DNA of 64,000 bases from Boseongicola sp. H5 (GTDB lineage: Bacteria > Pseudomonadota > Alphaproteobacteria > Rhodobacterales > Rhodobacteraceae). Below, piece by piece: positions 16,430 through 25,118 of the stretch. The DNA lies in the NCBI GenBank assembly GCA_020622165.1, contig JACNMN010000001.1, positions 682,001-746,000 on the forward strand, read 5' to 3'. Each line of letters opens with the position of its first letter. The first letter of the stretch is position 1. A program made the position numbers and the translations under genes. The notes beneath the pieces were generated by a model that was given only the letters and a program-made list of their open reading frames with translations, was not told where the DNA came from and did no database searches.

Positions 16430-17721
16430 CCCGCACCACCGATCTCTCCTCGATCAATTGCACGCAATGCGGCGCGGGCCTGGGCGTGCTGGGCGGGGGC
16501 CGCGTGCGAACCCATGTCTGCGGCTATTGCGGCGCGGTTCTCGACGCGCAGGACAAGTACAGGATCCTGACCTCCATCGGCAATCGGGACCACCCGTTCA
16601 GCCCGGTGAATATCGGCATGACGGCCACCATCGAAGGCGCGGATTTCACCGTCATCGGCACGCTCGGGATGATCGAGACCTATCGCGGCGAAACCTGGCG
16701 CTGGACTGAGCATCAGCTGTTTTCGCCCACCCACGGCTACGCATGGCTCAGCTATGAAAGCGGCGCCTTTGTCTTCACCCGCAAGCTGCGCGACCTGCCC
16801 TCACCCATGTGGATCGGCACCGCGCAGGTGGAACGCGCCGAAAGCCCGCCGCGCGCCCGGCTGAACGACGGCCATTACCGCTACTACGAGACCAGCACGG
16901 CGCGCATCGATTTCATGGAAGGGGAGTTCAACTGGCTCCCCAAACTGGGGGAGAGCAAGACCGCCGTCACGCTGATGTCCCGTGAGGCGATGCTGAGCTA
17001 TTCCTTCAGCCGGAACGAACGCGAGGTGGAACGCTCGATCCTGCTCCCGACCGAACGGATCTGCGCCCAGCTTGGCATCGATCCGGCCACAATCCGCGTG
17101 ACGGAACCCCATCCCCTGACCCCTTTCAAACCGTTGAAGGACGAAGGCTTCCTGCGTGCCGCGCTGCTTGGCTTTGCCGCCCTCGCGCTTTTCCTGACCC
17201 TGGCCCTGTGGATGTTGCCCGGTGACAGGGTGCTGAACGTCGACCGGGTGCCGGTCCGCGATCTGCCGCAAACCTACGACTTCACGCTCACCTCGACCGA
17301 TCAGCTGGTTCGCGTGGACCTGCAAACCGATGTCAGCAACGCCTATGCGCTCTTCTCGACCGAGATCCTGAATGCGGCGGGCGAGCCTGTGGTCGAGGGG
17401 ATGCGCGCGGCGCAGTATTACTCCGGCACCGATGGCGGCGAGCGATGGTCCGAAGGTTCGCGCCGCGCGCATTACCTATTCCGGCCCACGGACAGCGGCG
17501 TGCATCGGATCACGCTGGATCTGGAGGAGGCGGAAAGCTGGCAGGGCAACCATAGCCCGCTCTCCTACGTCACCATATCGGTGCGGCAGAAGGTGACGAC
17601 CTCTCTCTGGATGGGGGCCATGACGGTTGTGTTCCTTCTGGGCGCCCTGGCGCTGCAAGGCCGCTACGCATTGTATGAAAAACGCCGCTGGTCCGGCTCG
17701 GACTGGACCGATGAAGATTAG
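16426..17721 (+). CDS. DUF4178 membrane protein with zinc ribbon
   Basis: A 431-aa paralogue of the preceding protein. It has a zinc ribbon C12-TQ-C15 ... C32-GY-C35, a DUF4178 beta domain (about 45-230), TM1 (242-264), a periplasmic beta-domain of about 125 residues, and TM2 (393-413), ending in a short acidic tail. The topology puts ribbon and DUF4178 in the cytoplasm and a jelly-roll-like domain outside. The ATG at 16426 overlaps the upstream stop by 4 nt. Similar zinc-ribbon/DUF4178 membrane proteins accompany DUF350 and aminopropyltransferase genes elsewhere; biochemical role unknown. Confidence 0.82.
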   Translation: MTRTTDLSSINCTQCGAGLGVLGGGRVRTHVCGYCGAVLDAQDKYRILTSIGNRDHPFSPVNIGMTATIEGADFTVIGTLGMIETYRGETWRWTEHQLFSPTHGYAWLSYESGAFVFTRKLRDLPSPMWIGTAQVERAESPPRARLNDGHYRYYETSTARIDFMEGEFNWLPKLGESKTAVTLMSREAMLSYSFSRNEREVERSILLPTERICAQLGIDPATIRVTEPHPLTPFKPLKDEGFLRAALLGFAALALFLTLALWMLPGDRVLNVDRVPVRDLPQTYDFTLTSTDQLVRVDLQTDVSNAYALFSTEILNAAGEPVVEGMRAAQYYSGTDGGERWSEGSRRAHYLFRPTDSGVHRITLDLEEAESWQGNHSPLSYVTISVRQKVTTSLWMGAMTVVFLLGALALQGRYALYEKRRWSGSDWTDED

Positions 17722-17733
17722 AAAGGCCCGCCC

Positions 17734-17904
17734 ATGACCCCGTTTCGCGTCGTCATACTGGTCGGCTGCAGCCTCGCCCTTATGGGCGCAGGCTATCTGT
17801 CCTATTACGGCATCGGCCGCGAAAGCCGGGATATCGCCACCGCCGCCTCGATCCGCGCCGGCAGCCCGGGCGGTGGCTACAATTCGCTCGGCCGTATCAA
17901 ATGA
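17734..17904 (+). CDS. 56-residue single-pass membrane protein
   Basis: An ATG with SD AAAGG 7 nt upstream opens a 57-codon frame ending TGA at 17902-17904. The product has one N-terminal TM helix (about residues 5-26, VVILVGCSLALMGAGYLSYY), then a short polar Gly/Ser tail. It fits tightly between the DUF4178 and DUF350 genes (12 and 19 nt gaps) on the same strand, which supports it being real. It resembles no family I know; it may be a small subunit of the membrane complex encoded here, or a signal-anchored periplasmic peptide. Confidence 0.65.
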   Translation: MTPFRVVILVGCSLALMGAGYLSYYGIGRESRDIATAASIRAGSPGGGYNSLGRIK

Positions 17905-17923
17905 CCCAAAAGGAGCCCGTCCC

Positions 17924-18148
17924 ATGAACCCGTTTGAGCTGATCGTTCTGGCCGAATTCGTCTCCACGCTGTTTTACACCGGCATCGGGCTGGTCCTGTT
18001 GTGGATCGCGTGGAAAGTGCTCGATCTGATGACCCCCTTCTCGATCGTCAAGGAGATCGAAGAGGATCAGAACACCGCCCTGGCCGTGCTGATCAGCGCG
18101 GTCTTCATCTCGATCTCGATCATCATCGCCGCCGTCATCCTGTCTTGA
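17924..18148 (+). CDS. DUF350 (YjfL-like) membrane protein
   Basis: A 74-aa protein with two TM helices (about 6-28 and 52-73) joined by an amphipathic acidic loop (PFSIVKEIEEDQNTALAVLI), the hallmark of DUF350/YjfL. The ATG at 17924 has a strong SD (AAGGAG, 8 nt) and is preferred over an upstream in-frame start at 17873 that overlaps the previous gene. Its stop overlaps the TTG of the aminopropyltransferase gene. E. coli YjfL sits in a gene cluster with a DUF2491 protein and a glutathionylspermidine synthase homologue, so the pairing with polyamine-type enzymes recurs. Confidence 0.87.
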   Translation: MNPFELIVLAEFVSTLFYTGIGLVLLWIAWKVLDLMTPFSIVKEIEEDQNTALAVLISAVFISISIIIAAVILS

Positions 18149-19692
18149 CCGCCTCCTCACCGTCCGAGGTCACGCCCAAGGTCGCCTGGCTTCTGGCGGC
18201 CACCTTCGTGGTTGCCGTCGCGGGACTGATCTACGAGCTGATCGCGGCCACGATCTCCAGCTATCTGATCGGGGATTCGATCCGGCAGTTTTCCTTCGTG
18301 ATCGGGGTATTCCTGTCCGCGATGGGCTTGGGGGCCTATCTGTCGCGCTTTGTCGGCGATGCCCTTGGCGGGTTCGTGCGGGCGCAGATCGCCCTTGGCG
18401 TCTTCGGCGGCGCATCGGGGCCGGTCCTGTTCTTCGCCTATGCCTGGTCGGGCAGCGTCGGCTTGCCGCTTTACGGGCTGCTGATCATCATCGGCGTGCT
18501 GTCGGGGATGGAAATCCCCCTGATCACCCGGGTGCTGAAACAGATCGGGGCGGCCGAGTTCCGCTTCGAAAACGTGCTGACCGCGGATTACATCGGCGCG
18601 CTTGCCGCCAGCCTCGCCTTTCCGCTTCTGATCATCCCGAACCTCTCCCTGATCGCGGCCAGCCTCGCCTTCGGCGTGCTGAACCTGCTGGTGGCGGGGT
18701 TTTCGCTCTGGCTTTTCCGCGACCGGCTGGGCCGCAGCCTCTGGCTGCCCTGGGCCGGGTTTCTGGGGCTTGCCCTGATCGGCCTCGCCGCGAGCGACCG
18801 GCTCGTCTCCGCAATCGATGCGCGGCTGTTCGAAGACGACGTCATCCTATCCGAACAGACCCCGTATCAGGCCATCACCATCACCCGCTTCGACGAGCGG
18901 ATCCGGCTGTTCCTCGATCAGTCGATCCAGTTCGACACGCTGGACGAACACCGCTACCACGAGGCGCTGGTCCATCCGGCCATGGGCCTCGCCCCGCGGC
19001 GGTCGGATGTGCTGATCCTTGGCGGCGGCGACGGCATGGCGCTTCGCGAGGTGCTGCGCCATGACGATGTGGAGACCGTCACGCTGGTGGATCTGGACCC
19101 GCGCGTGACGGAGCTGTTCGCGACCAATCCGGCCCTGACCCCGCTCAACCGCAACGCGTTCAACGATCCGCGCGTGACCGTCGTCAACGCCGATGCCTGG
19201 GCCTTCATCGCCGAGGATACCGCCATTTACGATGTGATCATCGCCGACCTGCCGGATCCGAAAACCATCGCAGTGTCAAAGTTTTACTCGATCGAGTTTT
19301 ACGCCATGCTGGTCGAGCGCCTCTCCGCGCAGGGGCTTTTCGTGACGCAGGCCGGGTCGCCCACATTCGCGCGGCAGGCCTTCTGGACGATCGAGGCGAC
19401 GCTGGCGGCCACCCGCAACCCGCAAGCCCCCGGCGCAGGTCTCGCCACGCTGCCCTATCACGTCTACGTGCCCAGCTTCGGCGATTGGGGCTTTGTCATC
19501 GCCGGTCCCATGGGCCTGACGGATCGCACGCCGGTCCTGCCCGAAAACCTGCGTTTCCTCACGCCCGGGGTCTGGCAGGCCGCCCGGGTCTTCGGCCTCG
19601 ATACCGCGCCCCTGCAGGCGGAGGTCAACTCCATTCAGGGCCATCCGCTGGTGCCGCTTTATCACGCCGGATGGAACCACTGGTTCCGCTGA
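18145..19692 (+). CDS. Membrane-bound spermidine synthase-like aminopropyltransferase
   Basis: A 515-aa fusion of about seven TM helices (residues 13-215) to a cytosolic spermidine synthase/methyltransferase-fold domain. Catalytic-domain features are PYQ (240-242), HRYHEALVHPAM (269-280), the AdoMet/dcAdoMet loop GGGDG (293-297), DLDP (316-319), NADAW (348-352) and active-site D368 in ADLPDP. Family enzymes transfer an aminopropyl group to a polyamine. Start is TTG at 18145, overlapping the DUF350 stop (TTGA). No AdoMet decarboxylase gene is in the window, so the decarboxylated donor must come from elsewhere, or the substrate differs. Confidence 0.87.
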   Translation: MTASSPSEVTPKVAWLLAATFVVAVAGLIYELIAATISSYLIGDSIRQFSFVIGVFLSAMGLGAYLSRFVGDALGGFVRAQIALGVFGGASGPVLFFAYAWSGSVGLPLYGLLIIIGVLSGMEIPLITRVLKQIGAAEFRFENVLTADYIGALAASLAFPLLIIPNLSLIAASLAFGVLNLLVAGFSLWLFRDRLGRSLWLPWAGFLGLALIGLAASDRLVSAIDARLFEDDVILSEQTPYQAITITRFDERIRLFLDQSIQFDTLDEHRYHEALVHPAMGLAPRRSDVLILGGGDGMALREVLRHDDVETVTLVDLDPRVTELFATNPALTPLNRNAFNDPRVTVVNADAWAFIAEDTAIYDVIIADLPDPKTIAVSKFYSIEFYAMLVERLSAQGLFVTQAGSPTFARQAFWTIEATLAATRNPQAPGAGLATLPYHVYVPSFGDWGFVIAGPMGLTDRTPVLPENLRFLTPGVWQAARVFGLDTAPLQAEVNSIQGHPLVPLYHAGWNHWFR

Positions 19693-19716
19693 TCCGTCCG
19701 GCGCTGGAAAGCCCTG

Positions 19717-20376
19717 CTAACGGTTCAGCAGGCGGCGCATGGCCGCCATCCCGTCGCCGGTTATCCCGTGCCCGTCGCCGGGTGTGACCTGAAGCTCCAC
19801 CTCCGCGCCCAGGGCCCGGAACACCTTGGCGCTATCTTCGGCGCGGGCCAGCGGGATATGCGGGTCGCGCGCATGAACCGCGATCACGACGGGGGTGCCC
19901 TCCAGCCGGTTGTCATAGTCGAAAAGCTTGGGCCCATACCCGTAGAGCGCATCGGTCGCGCCGCCACCGGCGTCGCCCGTGCCCACCAGCCCGCCGGACA
20001 GGCCGATGACCGCCCCCAGACCGGCGCTTCGCGCCCCGTATTCCAGCGCCAGACAGGCCCCCTGACTGAAGCCCGCCACCGCAATGCGGTCCCGCGCCAG
20101 GCCACCCTCCACCAGCGCCTCCACCGCCCGGTCCAGCGCGTGCAATCCCGCCTCCAGATAAGGGGCCATCTGTGCATGCGGCGCCAGAAACGACGTGGGC
20201 CACCAGCTTTGCCCGATGGCATCCGGAGCCGCCAGCGCGACATCCGGCAGACCAAGCGCCGCGCCCAGGTCCAGAATGTCGGCCGCGGAGCCACCGCGCC
20301 CATGCGCCAGGACGAGGCCCCGGGCCGCCCGGCCCGGGCTGGCCCCGCCAAACGACAGCAGGGCCCGGTTGCTCAT
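19717..20376 (-). CDS. Phospholipase/carboxylesterase-family hydrolase (MhqD-like)
   Basis: A 219-aa alpha/beta hydrolase. The oxyanion/N-terminal LVLAHGRGGSAADI, nucleophile elbow GFSQG (S104), an acidic residue in HARDPHIPL and the histidine in DGHGI form the triad. It overlaps the VOC dioxygenase-like gene by 4 nt on the minus strand. The same pairing in Bacillus (mhqD with mhqO) belongs to catechol/quinone resistance, so a role in handling quinones or aromatic thiol adducts is a reasonable inference. Confidence 0.85.
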   Translation of the reverse strand: MSNRALLSFGGASPGRAARGLVLAHGRGGSAADILDLGAALGLPDVALAAPDAIGQSWWPTSFLAPHAQMAPYLEAGLHALDRAVEALVEGGLARDRIAVAGFSQGACLALEYGARSAGLGAVIGLSGGLVGTGDAGGGATDALYGYGPKLFDYDNRLEGTPVVIAVHARDPHIPLARAEDSAKVFRALGAEVELQVTPGDGHGITGDGMAAMRRLLNR

Positions 20377-21293
20377 GGGGTTACCTTGAGGGGCGGCAGC
20401 ACCTGTTCGAGGCGGTCGCGCTGCGACTCGTATTGAGCCGGCAGCTTCAGCGCGCTGCCCAGATCGGCCACATCCTCATCCACCGCAAAGCCCGGCGGAT
20501 CGGTCGCGATCTCGAACAGAACTCCGCCCGGTTCCCGGAAATAGATCGCGTTGAAATACTGCCGGTCGATCACCGGCGTCGGCCCGAACCCGGCGCTTGT
20601 CAGCGTCTCGCGCCACGCCTGCTGCACCGCGTCGTCTTCGGCGCGGAACGCCACATGATGGATGCTTCCGGCGCCCTGCCGCCCGATAGAGGGGGCATCG
20701 GACCGGATCAGATCGACCACCGCACCGCGCGCGTCGCCCGGTGCTTTCAGGCGCAGGCGTTCCACCCCGCCGGTCGTCTCATGGCTGGCCTGCTCATAGC
20801 CGAACACATCCACCAGAAGCCGCGCGGTCGGCTCGGTATCCCGCTCCCAGAGCGTGACGGAGTGAAACCCGTCCAGATCCTCCGCGCTCTCGCGGTCGGT
20901 CTCGATCAGTTCCACCGGCGCGCCGTCGGGGTCCGCGAGGGTGATCACCCGGGCGCCAAAACGCTCCACAGGCCCGTCGAAAGCCACGGCCGCTTCGGCC
21001 AGCCGCTCCATCCAGGGGTCGAACCGCCCCGCGGGCACCGCATAGCCATAGGCGGAGGCCATGCCCGGCCCTGCCCGGCCCGGCCCCGCATCGGCAAACG
21101 GAAAAAAGGTCAGGATCGTGCCGGGGCTGCCCGTCCGGTCGCCGTAATACAGATGGTAGGTGCCCGGATCGTCGAAATTCACAGTCTTCTTGACCAGACG
21201 CTGGCCCAGCACGCCGGTGAAGAAATCGACATTGGCCTGAGGCGGGCCGGAAATGGCCGTCACATGGTGCAGGCCGGGGATCGAATGGGTCAT
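20373..21293 (-). CDS. Ring-cleaving dioxygenase-like VOC protein (MhqO-like)
   Basis: A 306-aa protein with two VOC modules. The first starts IPGLHHVTAISGPPQANVDF with metal ligand His; the second has GSIHHVAFRAEDD and ends FREPGGVLFEIATDPPGFAV, supplying His and Glu ligands for a mononuclear metal. It matches the MhqO/LinE-like group annotated as ring-cleaving dioxygenase. SD GGAGGAG lies just before the ATG. Coupled (4 nt) to the downstream esterase gene. Hydroquinone or catechol cleavage is inferred from family and neighbour. Confidence 0.85.
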   Translation of the reverse strand: MTHSIPGLHHVTAISGPPQANVDFFTGVLGQRLVKKTVNFDDPGTYHLYYGDRTGSPGTILTFFPFADAGPGRAGPGMASAYGYAVPAGRFDPWMERLAEAAVAFDGPVERFGARVITLADPDGAPVELIETDRESAEDLDGFHSVTLWERDTEPTARLLVDVFGYEQASHETTGGVERLRLKAPGDARGAVVDLIRSDAPSIGRQGAGSIHHVAFRAEDDAVQQAWRETLTSAGFGPTPVIDRQYFNAIYFREPGGVLFEIATDPPGFAVDEDVADLGSALKLPAQYESQRDRLEQVLPPLKVTP

Positions 21294-21394
21294 CTGATAT
21301 CTCCTCCAGATCGTGAATGGGGCAAGCGGCCCCGCTTGCTGGAAAGCTGGGTCGGCATCTCCCTACATCAATGCACATACACGCGCGAAGGTTG

Positions 21395-21527
21395 TGCGGA
21401 AATGCACTGCGCCCACTCCCCGAAACGCCGGTTTCCGGGGCCAACGGGCCCGCCCTTGTGAGGTCTGGGGAAATCAGCTAGCGTTTCATTTCCATACCGC
21501 TTGATCATTCCAGAGCGGCGTTTTTTT
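21395..21527 (+). ncRNA. Candidate small RNA or attenuated leader
   Basis: Gene-free DNA between the divergent VOC and glycosyltransferase genes contains a stable hairpin (CCCCGAAAC at 21418-21426 with GTTT-C-CGGGG at 21431-21440, one bulge). Downstream is a terminator-like element: CCGCT (21497-21501) / AGCGG (21514-21518), then CG and T7 (21521-21527). The terminator stem is short. No plus-strand gene upstream needs terminating, so either an sRNA or an attenuator in the glycosyltransferase leader is possible. Confidence 0.3.
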
Positions 21528-21562
21528 GACAATCGCGCTGGTTACGGGACGTTTCGCCCACC

Positions 21563-24124
21563 ATGATTTCACGATTGAGATCTATTTTCAGCCGATATGC
21601 CGATCAGCACATCACGTTGAAAATGCCGGGCTTTCCCTTGGGCCCCGATCCGGACCATCCGACAGGCTATGTGGATTTCTACACATTGGCCGGGGATCAT
21701 GTGCATGTGGTGGGCTGGTCCACCGCGTCCCATCTGATCCTGTCCAGCGAAACGCAATCCGGTGTTGCCCGCCCGGATATCCCGCGCCCCGATGTCGCTT
21801 CCGCGCTGAACCTTGCCGACACGGCCGCCCTGGGCTTCGAGTTGACCATGCCGCGCGACGGCACCGACCTGACCCTGACCAGCGTGACCGGAAGCTTCGG
21901 CCATGCACAGCCCCTGCCCGGCCCCGGCACGGCGGAGGTGCGGGCCGCGCAACGCGCGCTGCGGCCCGAATTCGCCCGGCTTCTGTTTCGCAATATCGGG
22001 CCGATCCTGCGCTGGAAACTGTTTCGGGACACGCGCGCCTACAGCCGGATCATATCCGAACTGGGGTTCGACCGCAGCCCCTCGGGCCGCGGCCTTCTGG
22101 ATGATGATCTCTTTGCCCGCACCGATACGGCCCATCCCGCGGCGATGACCGGGGCAAGGGCGGAAACGCAGGAATCAAGCGCCGGAACCGGCACCGTCAC
22201 GATCATCCTGCCTGTCTACAACGCCCTCGATCTCCTGCCCGAGGTGCTGGACCGGGTGATGCGGCACACCGATATTCCCTTTCGCCTGATCATTCTGGAG
22301 GACTGTTCCAGCGATCCGGCGGTCCGCCCCTATCTGCGGGACTGGCGCGAGGGGCTTGGCTCCGACGCCCCGGTGGAGTTGCTGGAAAACGAGCAAAATC
22401 TCGGCTTCATCGGCAGCGTCAACCGCGGGCTGGCGCGGGCGCGCGATCTGGGCGAGCACGTCATCTTGCTGAATTCCGACGCGTTCGTGCCGCAGGGCTG
22501 GGCCTCCCGGCTGATGCAACCGATCCTGACCGGGGACAAGGTGGCGACGGTTACGCCCATGTCCAACGATGCCGAGATCTTCTCGGTCCCCGGCATCTGC
22601 AGGCGAAATGTCCTTCTGCCCGGGCAGGCCGACCTGATCGACCGGGCCGCGCGGTGGATCGACCCCGTCGCGGGGCAGGCCGCAACGCCCACAGGCGTCG
22701 GCTTCTGCATGGCGATCAATGCCGCGTTTCTCCGGCGGCTTCCCGCTCTCGATACCGTCTTCGGGCGCGGCTATGGCGAAGAGGTCGATTGGTGCCAGAA
22801 AGCAGCCGCCCTTGGCGGGCGCCATATCGGGCTTGGCAATCTCTTCGTCGAACATCGCGGCGGGGAAAGCTTCGGCACGCTCCAGAAGCAGGAACTGCTT
22901 CGGCGCAACGGCGCAACCATTTCCCGGCGCTATCCCCGCTACGATGCCCAGGTGCAGGACTTCATCGCGACCGACCCGCTGAAATCCGTGCGTCTCGCGC
23001 TGGCCATCGCCTGGGCCGGCAGCCTGACCGCCGATCCGTTGCCGATCTACCTCGCCCATAGTCTCGGCGGCGGGGCGGAACGCTATCTCGAACGGGAAAT
23101 CAGCCGCCGGATCGCGGCGGGCGGGGCGGCCGTCGTGCTGCGCGTGGGCGGCGCCAGCCGCCTGACGCTGGAGGTCCACGGCGCGTTCGGAACCATCTCG
23201 GGGCACACCGGAAATCTGGTTCTTGTCACCGGGCTGCTGGCATCCACCGGACCGCGCAGGGTGATCTACTCCTGCGGTGTCGGCGATGCGGATCCGGTCG
23301 GCCTGCCCGAGATCCTGTCCGGCCTGAAACGGGGGCCCGAGGATCGGCTGGAGATCCTTTTCCACGATTTCTTCCCGCTCAGCCCCTCTTACGTGCTGCT
23401 GGACGAGGAAAACCGCTTCACCGGCGTGCCCGCCGCCGACAGCACCGCCAGGATCCACAGCATCCTGCGCCCCGACGGCACCCATGTCCCCTTGCGGGAC
23501 TGGCGCAAAGCCTGGGGCGCGCTGATCGCCAAGGCCGACGGTTTGACGGTCTTTTCCCGGGACAGCCGCGATCTGGTCACCGCCGCCTATCCCGAAGCCG
23601 CCGACCGGATCACCGTCGCCCCGCACGAGATGCTGGCCAGGGTGCCCGCCATTCTGCGCCCGCCCGAAGGCCCGCGCCCGGTTCTCGGCGTGCTGGGCGA
23701 TATCGGCATGCAAAAGGGCGCCGGCGTCGTGTCCGCGATCTGCAAGAAGCTGACCGGCCCCGGGCAGCGCCCGTTCGACATGGCCGTCATCGGCAATTTC
23801 GACCGGGCGTTCCCCATGCCCGACTGGGTGCCGATCCATGGCAGCTATGCGATCGGGGAGATCCCCGATCTGGTCGCCAGATACGGGGTCAGCCACTGGC
23901 TCATCCCCTCGATCTGGCCCGAAACCTTCTCCTTCGTGACCCATGAGGCGCTGGCGACGGGCTTGCCCGTCTTCTGCTTCGATCTGGGCGCGCAGGCCGA
24001 GGCGGTGCGGCAGGCCGGCCCGCCCAACCGTGTCATCTCGCGCCGCGGCACCTCCCGCCTCATCGCGGATCTGTCCGCCGCAATGGCTCCCGCCGAGACC
24101 GCGCGGATCGCCGCTGCCGATTGA
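21563..24124 (+). CDS. Two-module glycosyltransferase (GT2 plus GT4-like)
   Basis: An 853-aa cytoplasmic protein. An N-terminal region of about 195 residues has no family I recognise. Next is a GT2 (GT-A) domain (about 197-430) with TVTIILPVYNALDLLPEVLD, the DxD-like LNSDAF and GYGEEVDWCQKAAALGG. The C-terminal 360 residues are GT-B/GT4-like, with GVLGDIGMQKGAGVV and the donor-site SIWPETFSFVTHEALATGLP. Such fusions build surface polysaccharide by adding two residues. A perfect -35 (TTGACA, 21526-21531) lies upstream, but no good -10 or SD is visible. It stands apart from the capsule genes at 58.8-63.4 kb. Confidence 0.85.
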   Translation: MISRLRSIFSRYADQHITLKMPGFPLGPDPDHPTGYVDFYTLAGDHVHVVGWSTASHLILSSETQSGVARPDIPRPDVASALNLADTAALGFELTMPRDGTDLTLTSVTGSFGHAQPLPGPGTAEVRAAQRALRPEFARLLFRNIGPILRWKLFRDTRAYSRIISELGFDRSPSGRGLLDDDLFARTDTAHPAAMTGARAETQESSAGTGTVTIILPVYNALDLLPEVLDRVMRHTDIPFRLIILEDCSSDPAVRPYLRDWREGLGSDAPVELLENEQNLGFIGSVNRGLARARDLGEHVILLNSDAFVPQGWASRLMQPILTGDKVATVTPMSNDAEIFSVPGICRRNVLLPGQADLIDRAARWIDPVAGQAATPTGVGFCMAINAAFLRRLPALDTVFGRGYGEEVDWCQKAAALGGRHIGLGNLFVEHRGGESFGTLQKQELLRRNGATISRRYPRYDAQVQDFIATDPLKSVRLALAIAWAGSLTADPLPIYLAHSLGGGAERYLEREISRRIAAGGAAVVLRVGGASRLTLEVHGAFGTISGHTGNLVLVTGLLASTGPRRVIYSCGVGDADPVGLPEILSGLKRGPEDRLEILFHDFFPLSPSYVLLDEENRFTGVPAADSTARIHSILRPDGTHVPLRDWRKAWGALIAKADGLTVFSRDSRDLVTAAYPEAADRITVAPHEMLARVPAILRPPEGPRPVLGVLGDIGMQKGAGVVSAICKKLTGPGQRPFDMAVIGNFDRAFPMPDWVPIHGSYAIGEIPDLVARYGVSHWLIPSIWPETFSFVTHEALATGLPVFCFDLGAQAEAVRQAGPPNRVISRRGTSRLIADLSAAMAPAETARIAAAD

Positions 24125-24400
24125 TCGAATGCCGGTTCTCTGCACGCGAGGTCGCCCCGGTTCGGGGGCCTGCACCGCGACCTGTACCGCTGTCCGACCC
24201 GGGCCCGATAGGCGGGGTCTTGCCGGTGCCCGCGCGAATTATCTTGCTTTATGTGCGGCCCCGCCCCATATGCCCCTTGCGACCGTTACCGCAAATCGAC
24301 CCGCTGTCTCCCTACCATAGGCGCCACGACTCGACCTGCCACTGACTGACGCCATAGCTGCCGCACTACGCGGGCAGTTGATTTTAAAGGAGAAAAGCGG

Positions 24401-24607
24401 ATGGCCAATGGCACCGTAAAATGGTTCAACGCAACTAAAGGCTTCGGCTTCATCGAGCCCGAAGGCGGATCGCGCGACGTGTTCGTGCACATCTCTGCCG
24501 TGGAACGCGCCGGTCTGACCGGTCTGAATGATGGCCAGAAGGTCACCTTCGACGTGGAAGCAGGCCGTGACGGCCGCGAAAGCGCGACCAATCTGGCTCT
24601 GGCCTGA
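24401..24607 (+). CDS. Cold-shock domain protein (CspA family)
   Basis: A 68-aa OB-fold nucleic-acid chaperone with RNP1 (KGFGFI) and RNP2 (VFVHIS) intact (start [20 protein letters not shown]). SD AAGGAG (24387-24392) is 8 nt from the ATG. A hairpin (CTGCCGC 24358-24364 / GCGGGCAG 24370-24377) lies just before the SD, and the gene-free 5' region back to 24125 may act as a temperature-responsive leader, as in other csp genes. Followed by a strong intrinsic terminator (24642-24667). Confidence 0.95.
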   Translation: MANGTVKWFNATKGFGFIEPEGGSRDVFVHISAVERAGLTGLNDGQKVTFDVEAGRDGRESATNLALA

Positions 24608-24641
24608 TTTTTTTCGCCTAGCGAAAGATCGAAATTCAGAA

Positions 24642-24667
24642 GGCGCGGTTACTACCGCGCCTTTTTT
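24642..24667 (+). terminator. Intrinsic terminator of the cold-shock gene
   Basis: GGCGCGG (24642-24648), loop TTACTA, CCGCGCC (24655-24661), then T6. A textbook rho-independent terminator and the cleanest in the window. Confidence 0.9.
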
Positions 24668-24695
24668 GCTCAGAACATCGGCGACGAGTTCGTCA

Positions 24696-25028
24696 TCAAC
24701 GTCGTTCAAACCGCGCGCGAGCGGCCTGCTGACCGATCCGCCAGATCCCCTCAAAAGCGTCAGGACCAGCGGCATCTATCGTCATGATCGCCTGGTCAAC
24801 CAGCAAGCGGTTGCCGGACAGTGAAATCTCTGACGCAACATAGTCCGTGCTGCCATTGCACCCGCTGTCGAAGCTATAGCTGTATCCGCTCCCCACGATC
24901 AACTCACCGCAACCTTCGGAAAACGTCCAGTCGTAAGTACCTGCGACCAGGTTAATCGGCGGCACAGTTGGTTGCTGACTACATGCGCTAACCAACAAGC
25001 ATGCCGGAAGCAAAAGATAGCGGATCAT
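24696..25028 (-). CDS. Small secreted lipoprotein, unknown function
   Basis: A 110-aa protein with a lipoprotein signal (MIRYLLLPACLLVSAC; lipobox LVSA-C16), then a Gly/Ser-rich beta-type domain with two further cysteines (EGCGEL and DSGCNG) that could pair. SD AGGA precedes the ATG. Composition is less GC-rich than its neighbours. No family recognised; the size resembles small heat-shock or META-type lipoproteins, but I see no diagnostic motif. It lies convergent to the csp gene, sharing the terminator region. Confidence 0.65.
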   Translation of the reverse strand: MIRYLLLPACLLVSACSQQPTVPPINLVAGTYDWTFSEGCGELIVGSGYSYSFDSGCNGSTDYVASEISLSGNRLLVDQAIMTIDAAGPDAFEGIWRIGQQAARARFERR

Positions 25029-25118
25029 TGTCCTGCCCCTTATCTAACTGATTTGCCAAACGATTTCATTCGAAACGGTCAATGTCAATAGCACTGACGC
25101 GCCATGCGATTCGGCCAT

